Shown: positions 50,989-61,260, counted from the first letter of the stretch. The stretch is 64,000 bases of DNA from Bacteroidia bacterium (GCA_030427635.1 JAUIBA010000005.1:1-64000), one strand, 5' to 3'. Program-made: numbers and translations. Notes: generated by a model not told the origin, from the letters alone.

Positions 50989-51723
50989 TTAATGTAGTAC
51001 GCTGCGGAGTATAACAAGTGAGCGTATATTCCCGAAGTGTCCGGTATATTGCTGAAGGAATGCAATGTACCAGTCTATAAGACGGTATCGGGACTCACTA
51101 CCGGCAGTAAAAGATGCTATATCAGCTGTATCTGCTGCCATGAGCATTTCACTCATCAGGCGGGCATCTTCTGTAGTAGTATATGGTGCTGATGAAGGCG
51201 GGTGAGAAGAAAAGCCTCCGTCCTCTCTGTTCAGATAAGGCGTATCTTCCGCAAAACGCCCATTCAGCTCATAGCCCAGCAGACGCCCGCATTGTAATAA
51301 AAACCAAAGCGGAAAGTTAGCTACATTACTGGCTGGTGCATTGTCAAGAGATGTAAGAAAAGTGCGGGAAACTGAGAATAGCGCAGGGAAATGTGCATTC
51401 TCCGGTAGCAGCCTGAGGAGAACTTCTACAGAAAACAACATGATGCTGTTCCTCATAACATCCTGATGTATATTACTGTATATGTATGATGCGCTGAATT
51501 CTCTGATGTAGTGCATACTACGTCCTGCAGTCTCTGCTACCACCATATCCAGTATAGTACCGGGCTGAAAATATGCGGCCTTATTTTTTCCTGACGAAGA
51601 GCTGCGTACCCCCTTCACCATAAAGGCCTTCAGCCCCATTTCATTGGTAAATACAGTAACAACAAGATTGGTATCTCCATACCGCACCGGACGCAATACA
51701 ATACCCTGAGTCTTTATAAGCAT
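50989..51723 (-). CDS. recO: DNA repair protein RecO
   Basis: RecO helps load RecA onto SSB-coated DNA. The 244-residue length is normal. The N-terminal OB fold is visible (MLIKTQGIVLRPVRYGDTNLVVTVFTNEMGLKAFMVKGVR), followed by the helical half with LLQCGRLLGYELN. It has the Gly-Val-Arg loop of the family but lacks an obvious zinc-finger Cys cluster. It lies 7 bp downstream of the porZ-like gene on the same strand. Confidence 0.94.
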   Translation of the reverse strand: MLIKTQGIVLRPVRYGDTNLVVTVFTNEMGLKAFMVKGVRSSSSGKNKAAYFQPGTILDMVVAETAGRSMHYIREFSASYIYSNIHQDVMRNSIMLFSVEVLLRLLPENAHFPALFSVSRTFLTSLDNAPASNVANFPLWFLLQCGRLLGYELNGRFAEDTPYLNREDGGFSSHPPSSAPYTTTEDARLMSEMLMAADTADIASFTAGSESRYRLIDWYIAFLQQYTGHFGNIRSLVILRSVLH

Positions 51724-51730
51724 TACTGTA

Positions 51731-54019
51731 TTATTTCAGGAGCACCAGCTTCCCGGTATACGTCTCCTCGCCATTACTGTCTGAGGCAAATATGAGGTAT
51801 ACACCACTCTGAGGTTTATTCCCTTTATAGTCCAGCCCGTTCCACACTGCCTGGCCGCCCAGTGCTTTGGTACGGTACACAAGCTGTCCGTTTATGTCTG
51901 TAATACGCACATCGGCATTAGCTACCAGCCCCCGTATAGCCACGGTACCGGTATAGCCCGATGGCACAGGGTTAGGATACGAAGTCACTTCAGAATTGGT
52001 TGTCCCCCCCTCAGTAGCAGTACTTCTGTAACTCACCAGCCCCTGATCCGTACCTATGTACACATCCCCCGTCACGGCATCTACAGCTATTTTCTGAATT
52101 CTGTTTGACGGTAATGGGCTGTTATCCGTTGTAAATCTGTACACAATTTTCCCGGCATCTGGTGAAAGCAGCCATATACCATCGTCAGTACCTACCCATT
52201 TCCTGTTTGCACCATCTACAGCTATAGACCGTACATTATTATCGGCAAACAGATAGCCTGCATACTGGTCATACTGTACTACGGGAATTTCAGCATCACA
52301 CAGCTGATTGGTAGTTGCCGGCAATGTACAGTTACTCACTATACCTATTCCATTGGCAGTACCTATCCATATATTGTTATTCTTATCTACAGCAATGCAG
52401 TTCACATCATTGGAAGGCAGGTTGCCAAAACCTTTACCTGTACCCAGATGATAGGCAACATCATCCGATTTATCCAATGCCGTACCACTTGCATCATACA
52501 CATTTACACCAGACCCAAAATACCCTACAAACCATACTCTGTCATAATCATCTACTACCAGCGGCCCACCATATTCTGCATTGGCTATCTTAAACTTTGC
52601 CCACTGCTCATCAGGGGTACGTACATAGAGCTGATTATTAGGTGAGAACATCGTTGACACCCACAGATTCCCTCTGCTGTCTTTTCCCAGCCCTGCTACC
52701 TGGGCGTTCCAGTTACTCAATGCTATACTCCGGTCAAATACATCCGGAGCATGGTACAGCTTCATACTGCCATCTTCATTTATTTGAGCCAGCCCATACT
52801 TGAAAGACCCTGCATATAACACTCCTTTATCGCGCAGCAATACGCTAAAGTCTGACAGCGTATCGAATGGTCTGTAAATGCCTCCGGTATAGTACTTCCA
52901 CTTATCACCATTGTAGTTAGCTATCCCTGCATGATTATTGGAAGGCTCAAACTTCTCATTAAAGCCACCATGTGCTATCCACAGGTCACTGTTATTTGCG
53001 TATATGTCATACGAGTTTGAATTAAGTGGTCCGGTAGGCGCTACATATCCCAGCGTTTTATCATTATACTGCCTCAACAAACCACCAAACTGATCAGCTA
53101 TGTAAAGAGAGCCATCCACAAGCTGCGCTACCTGTAGCGGATGGTTACCCTTAAGTACAATAGAGTCAATACTACCATTTGTAACATCATAAATGCGAAC
53201 CCATCCGTTAAATGAAGAGCTGTCATACTCTGATATGAACAGAACATTCTGTCCCGCATCAATATGCGCTACACTTACAGGGGATGTGTATATACGCTGG
53301 GTATCACTGTTAGCCACTCTGTATACAGACTTACTATTGGATACGAATACAGCATCTCCTACCCCAGTTATCACTCTGAAATCTTTAGTGCTGTCTATAA
53401 GATCCCATATCTGAAAGTTTTGAAGCTCAGGGCTGTTCACATTTGCACGATACAACCCGGCCTCCGTTGCTGCATAAATACTGTCGCCGGAAATGTAGGT
53501 GCTGCGCACACTCATTATCTGGCTGTTTACATTAAACTCATAAGACTCTTTGATATTCTGCTTCTGAAGGTCCAGAACAATAATCCCCAGCGATGTACTC
53601 AGGTAGGCATAACCATTATGGGCATAAACATCATTGATGTTTTTAGCGCCGGCTACTGTCCTTATTTTCAACTCAGGGAGATTGTAAAATGTGTTGTCTT
53701 TGAATAAGTCAATATTACCATTTGAGTAGGCAAGAATGGCAGTCCCCGACAGCATATCATACGCTATACGCTGCATGCCTATATCAGACATACCCTCTAC
53801 TTTACTATAAGCATCTATCTGCCCGTCAAGAGCATTGAATGTGTAAAAAGCTTTTTCTGTTGCAGTATATAGTGTTGTACCATTAGCAGCAACACTTATA
53901 GCAGAGCTGTAGGATAAAAATGATCGCCAGGCGCCTATAGGCTTACCCTGCGACCATACTATTGAGACAGGGAAAAGGACGGATAAAACAACGAGCGCAA
54001 AAAGTCTGTAAAACATCAT
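51731..54019 (-). CDS. porZ: PorZ-like two-beta-propeller T9SS protein
   Basis: 762 residues with a signal peptide (ends VWSQ, residues 1-23). The N-terminal propeller starts GAWRSFLSYSSAISVAANGTTLYTATEKAFYTFNALDGQI and has AYSNGNIDLFKDN and LSTSLGIIVLDLQKQNI, typical of PorZ; a second propeller has two-component-regulator-propeller repeats (NCIAVDKNNNIWIGTANGIGIV). The C-terminus is a T9SS sorting domain (VTSYPNPVPSGYTG...). PorZ is part of the T9SS attachment complex in Porphyromonas, where it binds A-LPS. recO follows by 7 bp. Confidence 0.85.
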   Translation of the reverse strand: MMFYRLFALVVLSVLFPVSIVWSQGKPIGAWRSFLSYSSAISVAANGTTLYTATEKAFYTFNALDGQIDAYSKVEGMSDIGMQRIAYDMLSGTAILAYSNGNIDLFKDNTFYNLPELKIRTVAGAKNINDVYAHNGYAYLSTSLGIIVLDLQKQNIKESYEFNVNSQIMSVRSTYISGDSIYAATEAGLYRANVNSPELQNFQIWDLIDSTKDFRVITGVGDAVFVSNSKSVYRVANSDTQRIYTSPVSVAHIDAGQNVLFISEYDSSSFNGWVRIYDVTNGSIDSIVLKGNHPLQVAQLVDGSLYIADQFGGLLRQYNDKTLGYVAPTGPLNSNSYDIYANNSDLWIAHGGFNEKFEPSNNHAGIANYNGDKWKYYTGGIYRPFDTLSDFSVLLRDKGVLYAGSFKYGLAQINEDGSMKLYHAPDVFDRSIALSNWNAQVAGLGKDSRGNLWVSTMFSPNNQLYVRTPDEQWAKFKIANAEYGGPLVVDDYDRVWFVGYFGSGVNVYDASGTALDKSDDVAYHLGTGKGFGNLPSNDVNCIAVDKNNNIWIGTANGIGIVSNCTLPATTNQLCDAEIPVVQYDQYAGYLFADNNVRSIAVDGANRKWVGTDDGIWLLSPDAGKIVYRFTTDNSPLPSNRIQKIAVDAVTGDVYIGTDQGLVSYRSTATEGGTTNSEVTSYPNPVPSGYTGTVAIRGLVANADVRITDINGQLVYRTKALGGQAVWNGLDYKGNKPQSGVYLIFASDSNGEETYTGKLVLLK

Positions 54020-54108
54020 TCCAACTGAGTGTTGTCAAATTTAAAGAGATAACGCAATAAATATCCCGATATTGTTCATTAACATACTGTCCCCATAAAA
54101 GGAAAGTA

Positions 54109-55017
54109 TCAGGAATTAAGACCATACCAGAGCAGGTCTGCTATCGTAAAGAGTGCAAATACGACACTGGCTATACCATTCGTATTGGCAAATGCTATTC
54201 CTACCTTACTCAGATCATCCGGCTTTACCAGCCTATGCTGATAGATAAGTAGAAAAACATAAAATGCAGCGCCGGCCCAGTATAGCAGGTGCAAATGTCC
54301 CTGTATGCCTGCAGTAATTATGAGTGCTGCAGAAATAATATGCAGTAGGGAAGATACTTTCAGTGCATTTACCACACCCAGTGCCGCAGGTATGGAGTGC
54401 AACTTGTTCCCCCTGTCAAATTCCTCATCCTGTAATGCATATATTATATCAAAGCCCGCTACCCATGTAAGCACCGCAAAAGAAAAAAGCAGTGGGAATA
54501 CTGCAAACTCCCCGGTAACGGTAAGATATGCCCCTATGGGTGCCAGAGATAGCCCTACACCCAGTACCAGATGGCATAAAGCTGTAAAACGCTTGGTATA
54601 ACTGTAAAACAACACTACAAACAGTGCAACAAACGACAGGCTGAAGCAGGCTGTATTTATAAACCAGGTAGTTAATACAAAAAGCAGGCTGTTTATAATG
54701 GTGAATGTAAGCGCGCCTGTAGGAGAAATGACACCCGCCGGCACCTCTCTGCGTGCCGTACGCGGATTCAGCGCATCAAAGCGTCTGTCCAGATATCGGT
54801 TGAATGCCATTGCTGCACTACGTGCAAAAACCATACACAACAACATCTTTAGCAACAGCCCCCAGCTAAACGGTGACTGTGCACCGCTTGCATGCAAATC
54901 CATAACCCCGATTGTAAATCCGATACAGGCAAAAGGCAACGCAAAAATCGTGTGGCTGAACTTTATCAGGGAAAGATAACGGCCAATAACACCAGGTTGC
55001 TTCACTACAGACTCCAT
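54109..55017 (-). CDS. UbiA-family prenyltransferase (4-hydroxybenzoate polyprenyltransferase-like)
   Basis: 302 residues, eight or nine membrane helices. The two Asp-rich Mg/prenyl-diphosphate motifs are NRYLDRRFD (residues 73-81) and DEEFDRGNKLHSIP. It is of the UbiA/4-hydroxybenzoate type. In Bacteroidota, menaquinone is the usual quinone, so it may be the MqnP-type prenyltransferase of the futalosine route or a ubiquinone-like enzyme; the window has no other quinone genes. It lies four bases after the DUF1573 gene. Confidence 0.88.
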   Translation of the reverse strand: MESVVKQPGVIGRYLSLIKFSHTIFALPFACIGFTIGVMDLHASGAQSPFSWGLLLKMLLCMVFARSAAMAFNRYLDRRFDALNPRTARREVPAGVISPTGALTFTIINSLLFVLTTWFINTACFSLSFVALFVVLFYSYTKRFTALCHLVLGVGLSLAPIGAYLTVTGEFAVFPLLFSFAVLTWVAGFDIIYALQDEEFDRGNKLHSIPAALGVVNALKVSSLLHIISAALIITAGIQGHLHLLYWAGAAFYVFLLIYQHRLVKPDDLSKVGIAFANTNGIASVVFALFTIADLLWYGLNS

Positions 55018-55021
55018 CCGC

Positions 55022-55549
55022 TTAATTTATGTCAGCTTCTATACCTATTGATACCGATTCTGGCAATGAGTTGGCATGTACAATAATATTCTTCCGCTGA
55101 AAACCAGACTTCCCTGCAGTATTAAAAACAACAGTTATTTCCCCATCTGCCCCCGGTGCTATTGCCTCCTCAGGATAGTTAGGCACTGTACAGCCACAGG
55201 TCACGTCTGTTTTTGCTATCATCAGTGGATGAAAACCGGTGTTTTTAAATCGAAATACGTGTGTAAGTGTTTTTCCCTCCGGCTGCTTACCAAAACTATA
55301 CTTAGTTTCATAAAACTGCATGGTAGTCTTTGGCATTTCTGCTACTCTCTGGCTACGGGTTCTTGTCTGCTCCGGATATATTTCCCCACGGTACACCTCA
55401 CCGTCCTTACTGTAAAATATCCCTTCTCCCCCACCTCTGAATCTTCTGAATAATGCATTACGGCTCACCCCGGTAAGTTCTATTATTACAAGTGTAAATA
55501 CAGAAAGGGTAAGTACTGTAAGCAATATGGCACGGTAGTTTTTTTCCAT
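55022..55549 (-). CDS. DUF1573 domain protein with N-terminal membrane helix
   Basis: 175 residues: one N-terminal membrane helix (about 8-28), a linker, and a DUF1573 domain (about 88-175; YSFGKQPEGKTLTHVFRFKNTGFHPLMIAKTDVTCGCTVPNYP). The fold is Ig-like, common in Bacteroidota. A minus-strand TATCTTTG (55572-55579) is a good -7 element. It overlaps the usual operon path to the ubiA gene, four bases downstream. Confidence 0.85.
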   Translation of the reverse strand: MEKNYRAILLTVLTLSVFTLVIIELTGVSRNALFRRFRGGGEGIFYSKDGEVYRGEIYPEQTRTRSQRVAEMPKTTMQFYETKYSFGKQPEGKTLTHVFRFKNTGFHPLMIAKTDVTCGCTVPNYPEEAIAPGADGEITVVFNTAGKSGFQRKNIIVHANSLPESVSIGIEADIN

Positions 55550-55571
55550 CTGAGCCTTTTATATGCGACTG

Positions 55572-55579
55572 CAAAGATA
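55572..55579 (-). promoter_or_regulatory. -7 promoter element of the DUF1573-ubiA pair
   Basis: TATCTTTG on the minus strand, about 22 bases upstream of the start codon. Confidence 0.5.
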
Positions 55580-55637
55580 AGTATTAATAAATGTTGGGAC
55601 AGTTAATCACAAACCATTAGCAAACAGATGAAAACCG

Positions 55638-57929
55638 CTAGTGCAGGATAGTAAATTTGCTGTAAAACCGCTCAGCCCCAGCATGTACTACACATATATA
55701 CATGCCTGCCGGTAAACTTCTGGTCATAAGCTGAGTATTGTTATACAACACCGGTGCTGTCCTGGACATACATTCACGTCCTGTCATATCAATCACCGAC
55801 ACCTGCAGCTCCCTTACTTCACTGTCATGAATACCCTTCCATGAAATATTAAGAAAATCACCGGCAGGATTAGGATACACGGATATAGAAGCGCCGCTGG
55901 TATACGTGGGTACCTGTGCATCATATACCTTCCGCTTATATATTTCTAATCCTCCACGAATATTTCCCTTAATAAGCACATAATTACCACTACCATCTAT
56001 ATCTCCCACCGTTACCGCCGACCGGCGATTGTTGTAGATACCATATGCAGGATGGCTATACACATTGTAGGTAGAGTCTATCCAGGCATACTGACCATCT
56101 ATAAGCGTATAGGTCATAGTAGTATCTCCTGAGCCTATCCCATCAAACTGGTAAATGTTACCAGAGTTACTACCCAGTAGCAGATACTCGGTCCCCGATG
56201 GGTCTATCTTACCTACAAATGGTGTTGAATAGATACCAAAATTCTGCACGGGGTCTGCTTTTGCACTACCCAGTTTTACATTAATAAGCTTTAACCTGAT
56301 AGTACCGGGCGTAACAGAAACATTTCGGTAGTAAGACACATAACCAAAAATACTGCCTATCAGCAGGTCTGGTTTGCCATCTTTATCTACGTCATAAATA
56401 AATGGAGCCGCATTTCCGGTCAAATCTATTACAGTACCATTCTCATCCGTCAGTTCCAGCTGCACCAGTTGCCAGTCAGGTATCACATCGTCACTTGCAG
56501 CCATGTTTTTAAAGTATGACAGCCGCCCGTTCGTGTGCCCCAGCAGCAGGTCTTTTTTTCCATCTCCGTCTATATCTCCCACTGCCGGTGCCGCACCCTG
56601 AAAGTTATAAGACGATATACCCGATAAATCTTTTGTCTCCAGCGTGAAGGATGGATTCCCAGGGGTGCTGGTATTTACATACAGAGACATTCTTGCTGTA
56701 AGTGTGCCATCAGCATTCCTGTATCCGTCTGCACCTACTATCAAATCCTGTTTGCCGTCTTTATTATAATCAAACAATACCGGATAGCTCCCCGACCCTA
56801 CATCTATAGTACGGTCAACCAGGAAGGTATCTGACTGAAACTGCCAGTCAGGTGTACCCGATGTAGTATTATTCTTATAGTACCATATGCAGTTATAATT
56901 ATCTGAGCCATTGCCGGAGTTGGGAGAAATAAGTAAGTCTTTTTTACCATCCTGGTTCACATCTACATTAAATGCTGCCGGCCACGATAGCATACTTACT
57001 TTCTTTCCTGCTGTCTGCCACAGTGTGTCCTGCTCCACAAGCGTATCTATCGGGTATGTAAAATCTGCTTTGCCGTTTCTTATAAATGTCATCTCATTCC
57101 ATGACACACTCCCGTTCAGGTACTCCACATCACCATCATTATCCCAGTCAAAGAGGCAAATAGTATTACCCGGATGTGTTTTCTTCCCGCTTTCCCTTAA
57201 TAGTCCGCTATTGCTGCAGGTATATCCCAGAGAGTGCTCCCTGTAAAATCCCTGGTACACTTTTCCCCAGCAGCGGTCCACCAGCTTTACTCTTATACTG
57301 TCACAGGGCAGCCCATCTTCCACACGCATATTTCTATGCAGATACATATAGCCTCCCGTTATATAGTAAGAAACAAAATCCAGGTCACCATCCCCGTCCA
57401 CATCAGCTATACCCGGAATGTCAGATGGGTTTACAAATGCCTGGCTGGGGCCACCTGCTGTTAAATCGTTATAGTAATACAGTGATCTGTAAAAACTGAA
57501 ACACAGCTGATTACCTGCGTTATAATACCCTTTATGTGCTGCAATTCCATCTGGTCCACGCTCAAAAAGGTCTGCAATCCCATCACAGTTATAATCCAGC
57601 AGATACATATAACTATTTACGGAGGGGAAATTAAGGGCATACTGCGGAGCATACCGGTATACCGGCAGGCCAGACTCAGTACCCGTATTGATAAAGGTAG
57701 ATACACCCAGTCCCCGCTCAAATGTTACAAGATCCTGTACCCCATCATGGTTCAGATCCGCCATACCAAACTCCGGATTGTTGAATCCGCCACACCATGG
57801 TATAGTCAGCTCATGACCATAGGCATATACTTTTACAGTAGTATCATGCTGATAGTATTCCTGTGCATAAACCCGGTCTGCAGCTATTGCTATGATACCG
57901 GCAGTCAGGAACGAAATTATTGAACGCAT
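55638..57929 (-). CDS. FG-GAP/VCBS-repeat T9SS surface protein
   Basis: 763 residues: signal peptide (1-22), then a beta-propeller with at least seven FG-GAP/VCBS Asp loops (DLNHDGVQDL, DYNCDGIADL, DVDGDGDLDF, DVNQDGKKDL, DYNKDGKQDL, DIDGDGKKDL, DVDKDGKPDL), each likely to bind calcium, and a T9SS sorting domain (VYPNPAGDFLNISW to the end). Likely an adhesin or integrin-alpha-like surface protein. Alone between the DUF1573 and SDR genes on the minus strand. Confidence 0.9.
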   Translation of the reverse strand: MRSIISFLTAGIIAIAADRVYAQEYYQHDTTVKVYAYGHELTIPWCGGFNNPEFGMADLNHDGVQDLVTFERGLGVSTFINTGTESGLPVYRYAPQYALNFPSVNSYMYLLDYNCDGIADLFERGPDGIAAHKGYYNAGNQLCFSFYRSLYYYNDLTAGGPSQAFVNPSDIPGIADVDGDGDLDFVSYYITGGYMYLHRNMRVEDGLPCDSIRVKLVDRCWGKVYQGFYREHSLGYTCSNSGLLRESGKKTHPGNTICLFDWDNDGDVEYLNGSVSWNEMTFIRNGKADFTYPIDTLVEQDTLWQTAGKKVSMLSWPAAFNVDVNQDGKKDLLISPNSGNGSDNYNCIWYYKNNTTSGTPDWQFQSDTFLVDRTIDVGSGSYPVLFDYNKDGKQDLIVGADGYRNADGTLTARMSLYVNTSTPGNPSFTLETKDLSGISSYNFQGAAPAVGDIDGDGKKDLLLGHTNGRLSYFKNMAASDDVIPDWQLVQLELTDENGTVIDLTGNAAPFIYDVDKDGKPDLLIGSIFGYVSYYRNVSVTPGTIRLKLINVKLGSAKADPVQNFGIYSTPFVGKIDPSGTEYLLLGSNSGNIYQFDGIGSGDTTMTYTLIDGQYAWIDSTYNVYSHPAYGIYNNRRSAVTVGDIDGSGNYVLIKGNIRGGLEIYKRKVYDAQVPTYTSGASISVYPNPAGDFLNISWKGIHDSEVRELQVSVIDMTGRECMSRTAPVLYNNTQLMTRSLPAGMYICVVHAGAERFYSKFTILH

Positions 57930-58065
57930 ATATAAGGGTCTTATCTATAAAGTTAAGACAATATTCCATGAGCGCCACTTCCCGTTAATGACAAAATTGA
58001 AAATGATACCCAATAGATTATAAACAACACAAGCCTATCATTAAAATATTAACTGAGCGCAATTT

Positions 58066-58884
58066 TTATTTCTTTTCATACCGTACCAGTGGTGAGTCTG
58101 GCTCGTTCAGAAAGTGTTTGTATACCAGCTTATCTGCCAGAGAAGGAAATAGTTTATTCATCCATACCGTGAGTTTACCCTGTCCGGTCATAACCACAGT
58201 ACGTTTTCTTTCGGCTATAGACCGCAGTATAATAGCTGCACACTCTTCAGCACTCATCAGCTTCTGCTCATCCAGTGGTGTCTCTGATTGTACAGAGCCA
58301 TCAGCAGTACGTGCCACATTTCTGATGTTGGAAGAAGTAAACCCCGGGCACACCCACATTACATGCACTCCCGTATGCAGCAGCTCCGTTCTCAGTGCCT
58401 CCATAAAACCCTGCATGGCAAACTTTGATGCAGAATAGCCGGTACGTGCAGGCAGTCCTCTGTAGCCCGCTATAGAAGACACACTACATACTACGCCCTT
58501 TGAAGATAGTAAATGCGGCAGCGCAGAGCGTGTACAGTTCACCGTACCCCAGAAGTTGATATCCATTAGTTCTCTTATCACTTTGGGCTCAGCCTCTTCA
58601 AACAGTGCTCTCATGGTAATGCCGGCATTGTTTATCAGCACATCTACCCGCCCCCATGCTTTTACTACCTCATCAATGAACCGGGTACAGTCATCCTCCC
58701 GGCTTACATCTGCCTGTACATAGAGTATACCGGCCACATCGCCAAAAGTGCTTTTCAGCTTCTCCATATTACGCGCACATACCGCCACCTTCGCACCTTC
58801 TTTCAGTGCCTGCTCTGCCAGCGCCTTTCCTATACCTGATGATGCGCCTGTTACCGCTACTACTTTATTCTGGTAAAAACTCAT
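58066..58884 (-). CDS. Short-chain dehydrogenase/reductase
   Basis: About 272 residues from the Met at 58884, supported by a TATCTTTG promoter element at 58894-58901 which overlaps the alternative start at 58896. Cofactor motif TGASSGIGKA; active site NNAGI, Ser in VSSIAGY and YSASK. Classical SDR, probably NADPH-dependent (a basic residue in CARNMEK). Substrate unknown. Confidence 0.92.
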   Translation of the reverse strand: MSFYQNKVVAVTGASSGIGKALAEQALKEGAKVAVCARNMEKLKSTFGDVAGILYVQADVSREDDCTRFIDEVVKAWGRVDVLINNAGITMRALFEEAEPKVIRELMDINFWGTVNCTRSALPHLLSSKGVVCSVSSIAGYRGLPARTGYSASKFAMQGFMEALRTELLHTGVHVMWVCPGFTSSNIRNVARTADGSVQSETPLDEQKLMSAEECAAIILRSIAERKRTVVMTGQGKLTVWMNKLFPSLADKLVYKHFLNEPDSPLVRYEKK

Positions 58885-58893
58885 AGATACCTG

Positions 58894-58901
58894 CAAAGAT
58901 A
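58894..58901 (-). promoter_or_regulatory. -7 promoter element of the SDR gene
   Basis: Minus-strand TATCTTTG, nine bases before the start at 58884; this decides the start choice. Confidence 0.5.
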
Positions 58902-58919
58902 TCTGGTTGTATGGGATTA

Positions 58920-59882
58920 TCAGCTACCACGGGCGGGTCTCATCTGGGCAATTCGCGGGCGTATCAGCCGAAGCGTTTGTAATACTACCGACAATAATAT
59001 AAGGGACATACCCGACAGGAAGCCAACGTTTATAGTTCTGCCCCCATCCAGAAATATAAGCTCCCGGTTCTCATTGTAGAAGAAAAAAGCCAGTAGTATT
59101 CCATATACAGGCTCCAGATTTACCGACAGTGTAGCAGTAAATGAAGATAAAACACGTAATGCGCTCAATGCCAGCGACTGTGCCCATACCGTACAGCACA
59201 GACTCAGTACTACCAGCCATATAATATCATTTTTATACCAGCTGCCTTCCGTAAGCGGGGCCGTTTGTGGTAGCAGACTCATATCCGGCCTGAAATAGAG
59301 AAGTATAGGCAGGGCAATGGAAATTACCCCCCAGCCGGCCGACATCTCATAAAACACCATTGTTCGCGGCGGATATTTATCGGCTATCTGCTTGTTATAT
59401 ATTGTAAACACAGAGCTTAGCAACGCTGCCAGTATACCGGCCAGTATACCCCATGCATAAAACTGCTGAAACTGATAGATAAGATATACCCCCACTATCG
59501 CCAGCATACCCAGTAGTACTTCCTTTATTTCCAGTTTCCCCCTATTAATTATAGGGTCAGATAACGGAGTGAAGATACTGGCAGTGGAAAGGCATACCAG
59601 CGCTATAGATACATTAGCCAGCTTTATGGAAGCATAAAAAGATATCCAGTGCGCCCCCATAAGCCCACCTATCAGTATGAGCTTACGCATATCATCCCGG
59701 CCTATCCTTACCCATTGTTTGCGCCAGGTAAGTATAGCTGCCATAAAAACAGCGGTCAGTAGCATACGATACCATACCAATATCGGCGCATCCAGTGATA
59801 TCGCCCTGCCCAGGATTCCTGTAAAACCCCACAATAAAACCGCCAGATGCATCTGAATCAGGGCCTGCCTCATATTCTGCAT
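58920..59882 (-). CDS. DMT-superfamily (EamA) transporter
   Basis: 320 residues with ten membrane helices arranged as two EamA repeats (first about 5-145, second about 160-305). Near the second repeat's end are LEPVYGILLAFFFYNENRE, the usual motif. Likely a small-metabolite exporter; the substrate is not evident. Alternative start at the third codon (Met4). It precedes the SDR gene by 35 bp. Confidence 0.9.
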   Translation of the reverse strand: MQNMRQALIQMHLAVLLWGFTGILGRAISLDAPILVWYRMLLTAVFMAAILTWRKQWVRIGRDDMRKLILIGGLMGAHWISFYASIKLANVSIALVCLSTASIFTPLSDPIINRGKLEIKEVLLGMLAIVGVYLIYQFQQFYAWGILAGILAALLSSVFTIYNKQIADKYPPRTMVFYEMSAGWGVISIALPILLYFRPDMSLLPQTAPLTEGSWYKNDIIWLVVLSLCCTVWAQSLALSALRVLSSFTATLSVNLEPVYGILLAFFFYNENRELIFLDGGRTINVGFLSGMSLILLSVVLQTLRLIRPRIAQMRPARGS

Positions 59883-59913
59883 ATTGAAGAATGTATATAC
59901 TTACAGATGCTGT

Positions 59914-61260
59914 TTAATGTTTCGTCAGCGATAATGAAATGAAAAATGTACTACCCTTACCATATTCACTCTCAAACCATATATCCCCCATTTGATAGTC
60001 CATATACTCCTTACACATCAGTAGTCCCAGCCCTATACCTTTTTCTCTGTTGGTACCATATGTAGAGCGGGTTTTAAGCGTAAAAAGTCCGGCCTGCATT
60101 TCCGGCGGTATTCCTATACCGGTATCCTTTACTGATACTATCGCTTTATCTGCCGTGGTTTTTACAGCTACAGAAACTTCTCCTCCGGTATTGGTAAACT
60201 TAATAGCATTATTCACAAGATTGCGCAGTACTATATGCAGCATATCCCTGTCGCATATTACCTCTATTGAGGGAGAAATAGAATAGGTGAGCTTTATGCC
60301 TTTACGTGCTGCTATTGATATCTTATTCTTTGCTACATCTTCTACAAAGTCACGCAGGTTCTGTACAGAAAGGTTTACCGTCACACCATGCATTTGGGAC
60401 TTTGCCCATGTCATCAGGTTCATTAACAAGTCTGCGGTGTATTTGGTCTGCTCCAGCAGCTCCTCCTGTATTACCTGACGCTCACTTTCATCCAGCATAT
60501 TACCAGACAGCATTTCCAGAAAACCCTTTATAGAATCCAGTGGCGACTTAAGGTCATGTGATATAATGGAAAACAGTTTATTTTTCTCATTATCTACCTG
60601 TTCCAGTCTTTCATTCTGTGCCGATATCTCCTCATTCTGGCGCACAATGGCCAGCGAACGTTCATCTGCTTCTTTGGCCTTGGCATCATAAAAGTTACGC
60701 AAGTGCCTGGTTACAGAGTATATAAACGCTATTCCAATGAGCACATTCACAGAAAGATCTACAAACCTTGCATTCTTATCGGGATATGTATCCGGTACCA
60801 ATGCAGGATTATAATACTCTATCCATATCAGTGTTATCAGAATAAGCAGGTGCAGTACTATCCATAATATGTGATACCTTTTATCACTGATAGTAATAAG
60901 TAGCACAAAGCTCACAAAGAACAATTCTATTGTTGGCCCATAAGTGCCGGAATTGAGGAAATAATTCAGTATCAGCGCGCCATAGCTACACACGGCAAAC
61001 ACAATAACCCCGAATGTATAACGCTTACGTACTTTACCCAGATAGTAAATAACAGACAGTACAGCTATAAGGCATATAAGAACCCATGTCATTGTTGCCT
61101 GACTGATATATATATCAGCAAATACACATAACACCAGCAGGATAAATGATATAACACAGACATAGTTGAATGCCCGGTTTTCCAGAGAATACTCCTCAGG
61201 AGCTCCAATCAACTTTTTCCAGATTGCTTTCAGGCTGCTGTTCTCAGAAAAACTGCTCAT
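59914..61260 (-). CDS. Membrane sensor histidine kinase
   Basis: 448 residues. Six membrane helices fill about 31-185 (7TM-like sensor without a clear extracellular domain), a coiled coil (about 190-225), then HisKA with SIISHDLKSPLDSIKGF (phospho-acceptor His235) and HATPase with NLVNNAIKFTNTGG (N box), KDTGIGIPP (G1) and GIGLGLLMCKEY (G2). No adjacent response regulator, so an orphan. Confidence 0.95.
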   Translation of the reverse strand: MSSFSENSSLKAIWKKLIGAPEEYSLENRAFNYVCVISFILLVLCVFADIYISQATMTWVLICLIAVLSVIYYLGKVRKRYTFGVIVFAVCSYGALILNYFLNSGTYGPTIELFFVSFVLLITISDKRYHILWIVLHLLILITLIWIEYYNPALVPDTYPDKNARFVDLSVNVLIGIAFIYSVTRHLRNFYDAKAKEADERSLAIVRQNEEISAQNERLEQVDNEKNKLFSIISHDLKSPLDSIKGFLEMLSGNMLDESERQVIQEELLEQTKYTADLLMNLMTWAKSQMHGVTVNLSVQNLRDFVEDVAKNKISIAARKGIKLTYSISPSIEVICDRDMLHIVLRNLVNNAIKFTNTGGEVSVAVKTTADKAIVSVKDTGIGIPPEMQAGLFTLKTRSTYGTNREKGIGLGLLMCKEYMDYQMGDIWFESEYGKGSTFFISLSLTKH

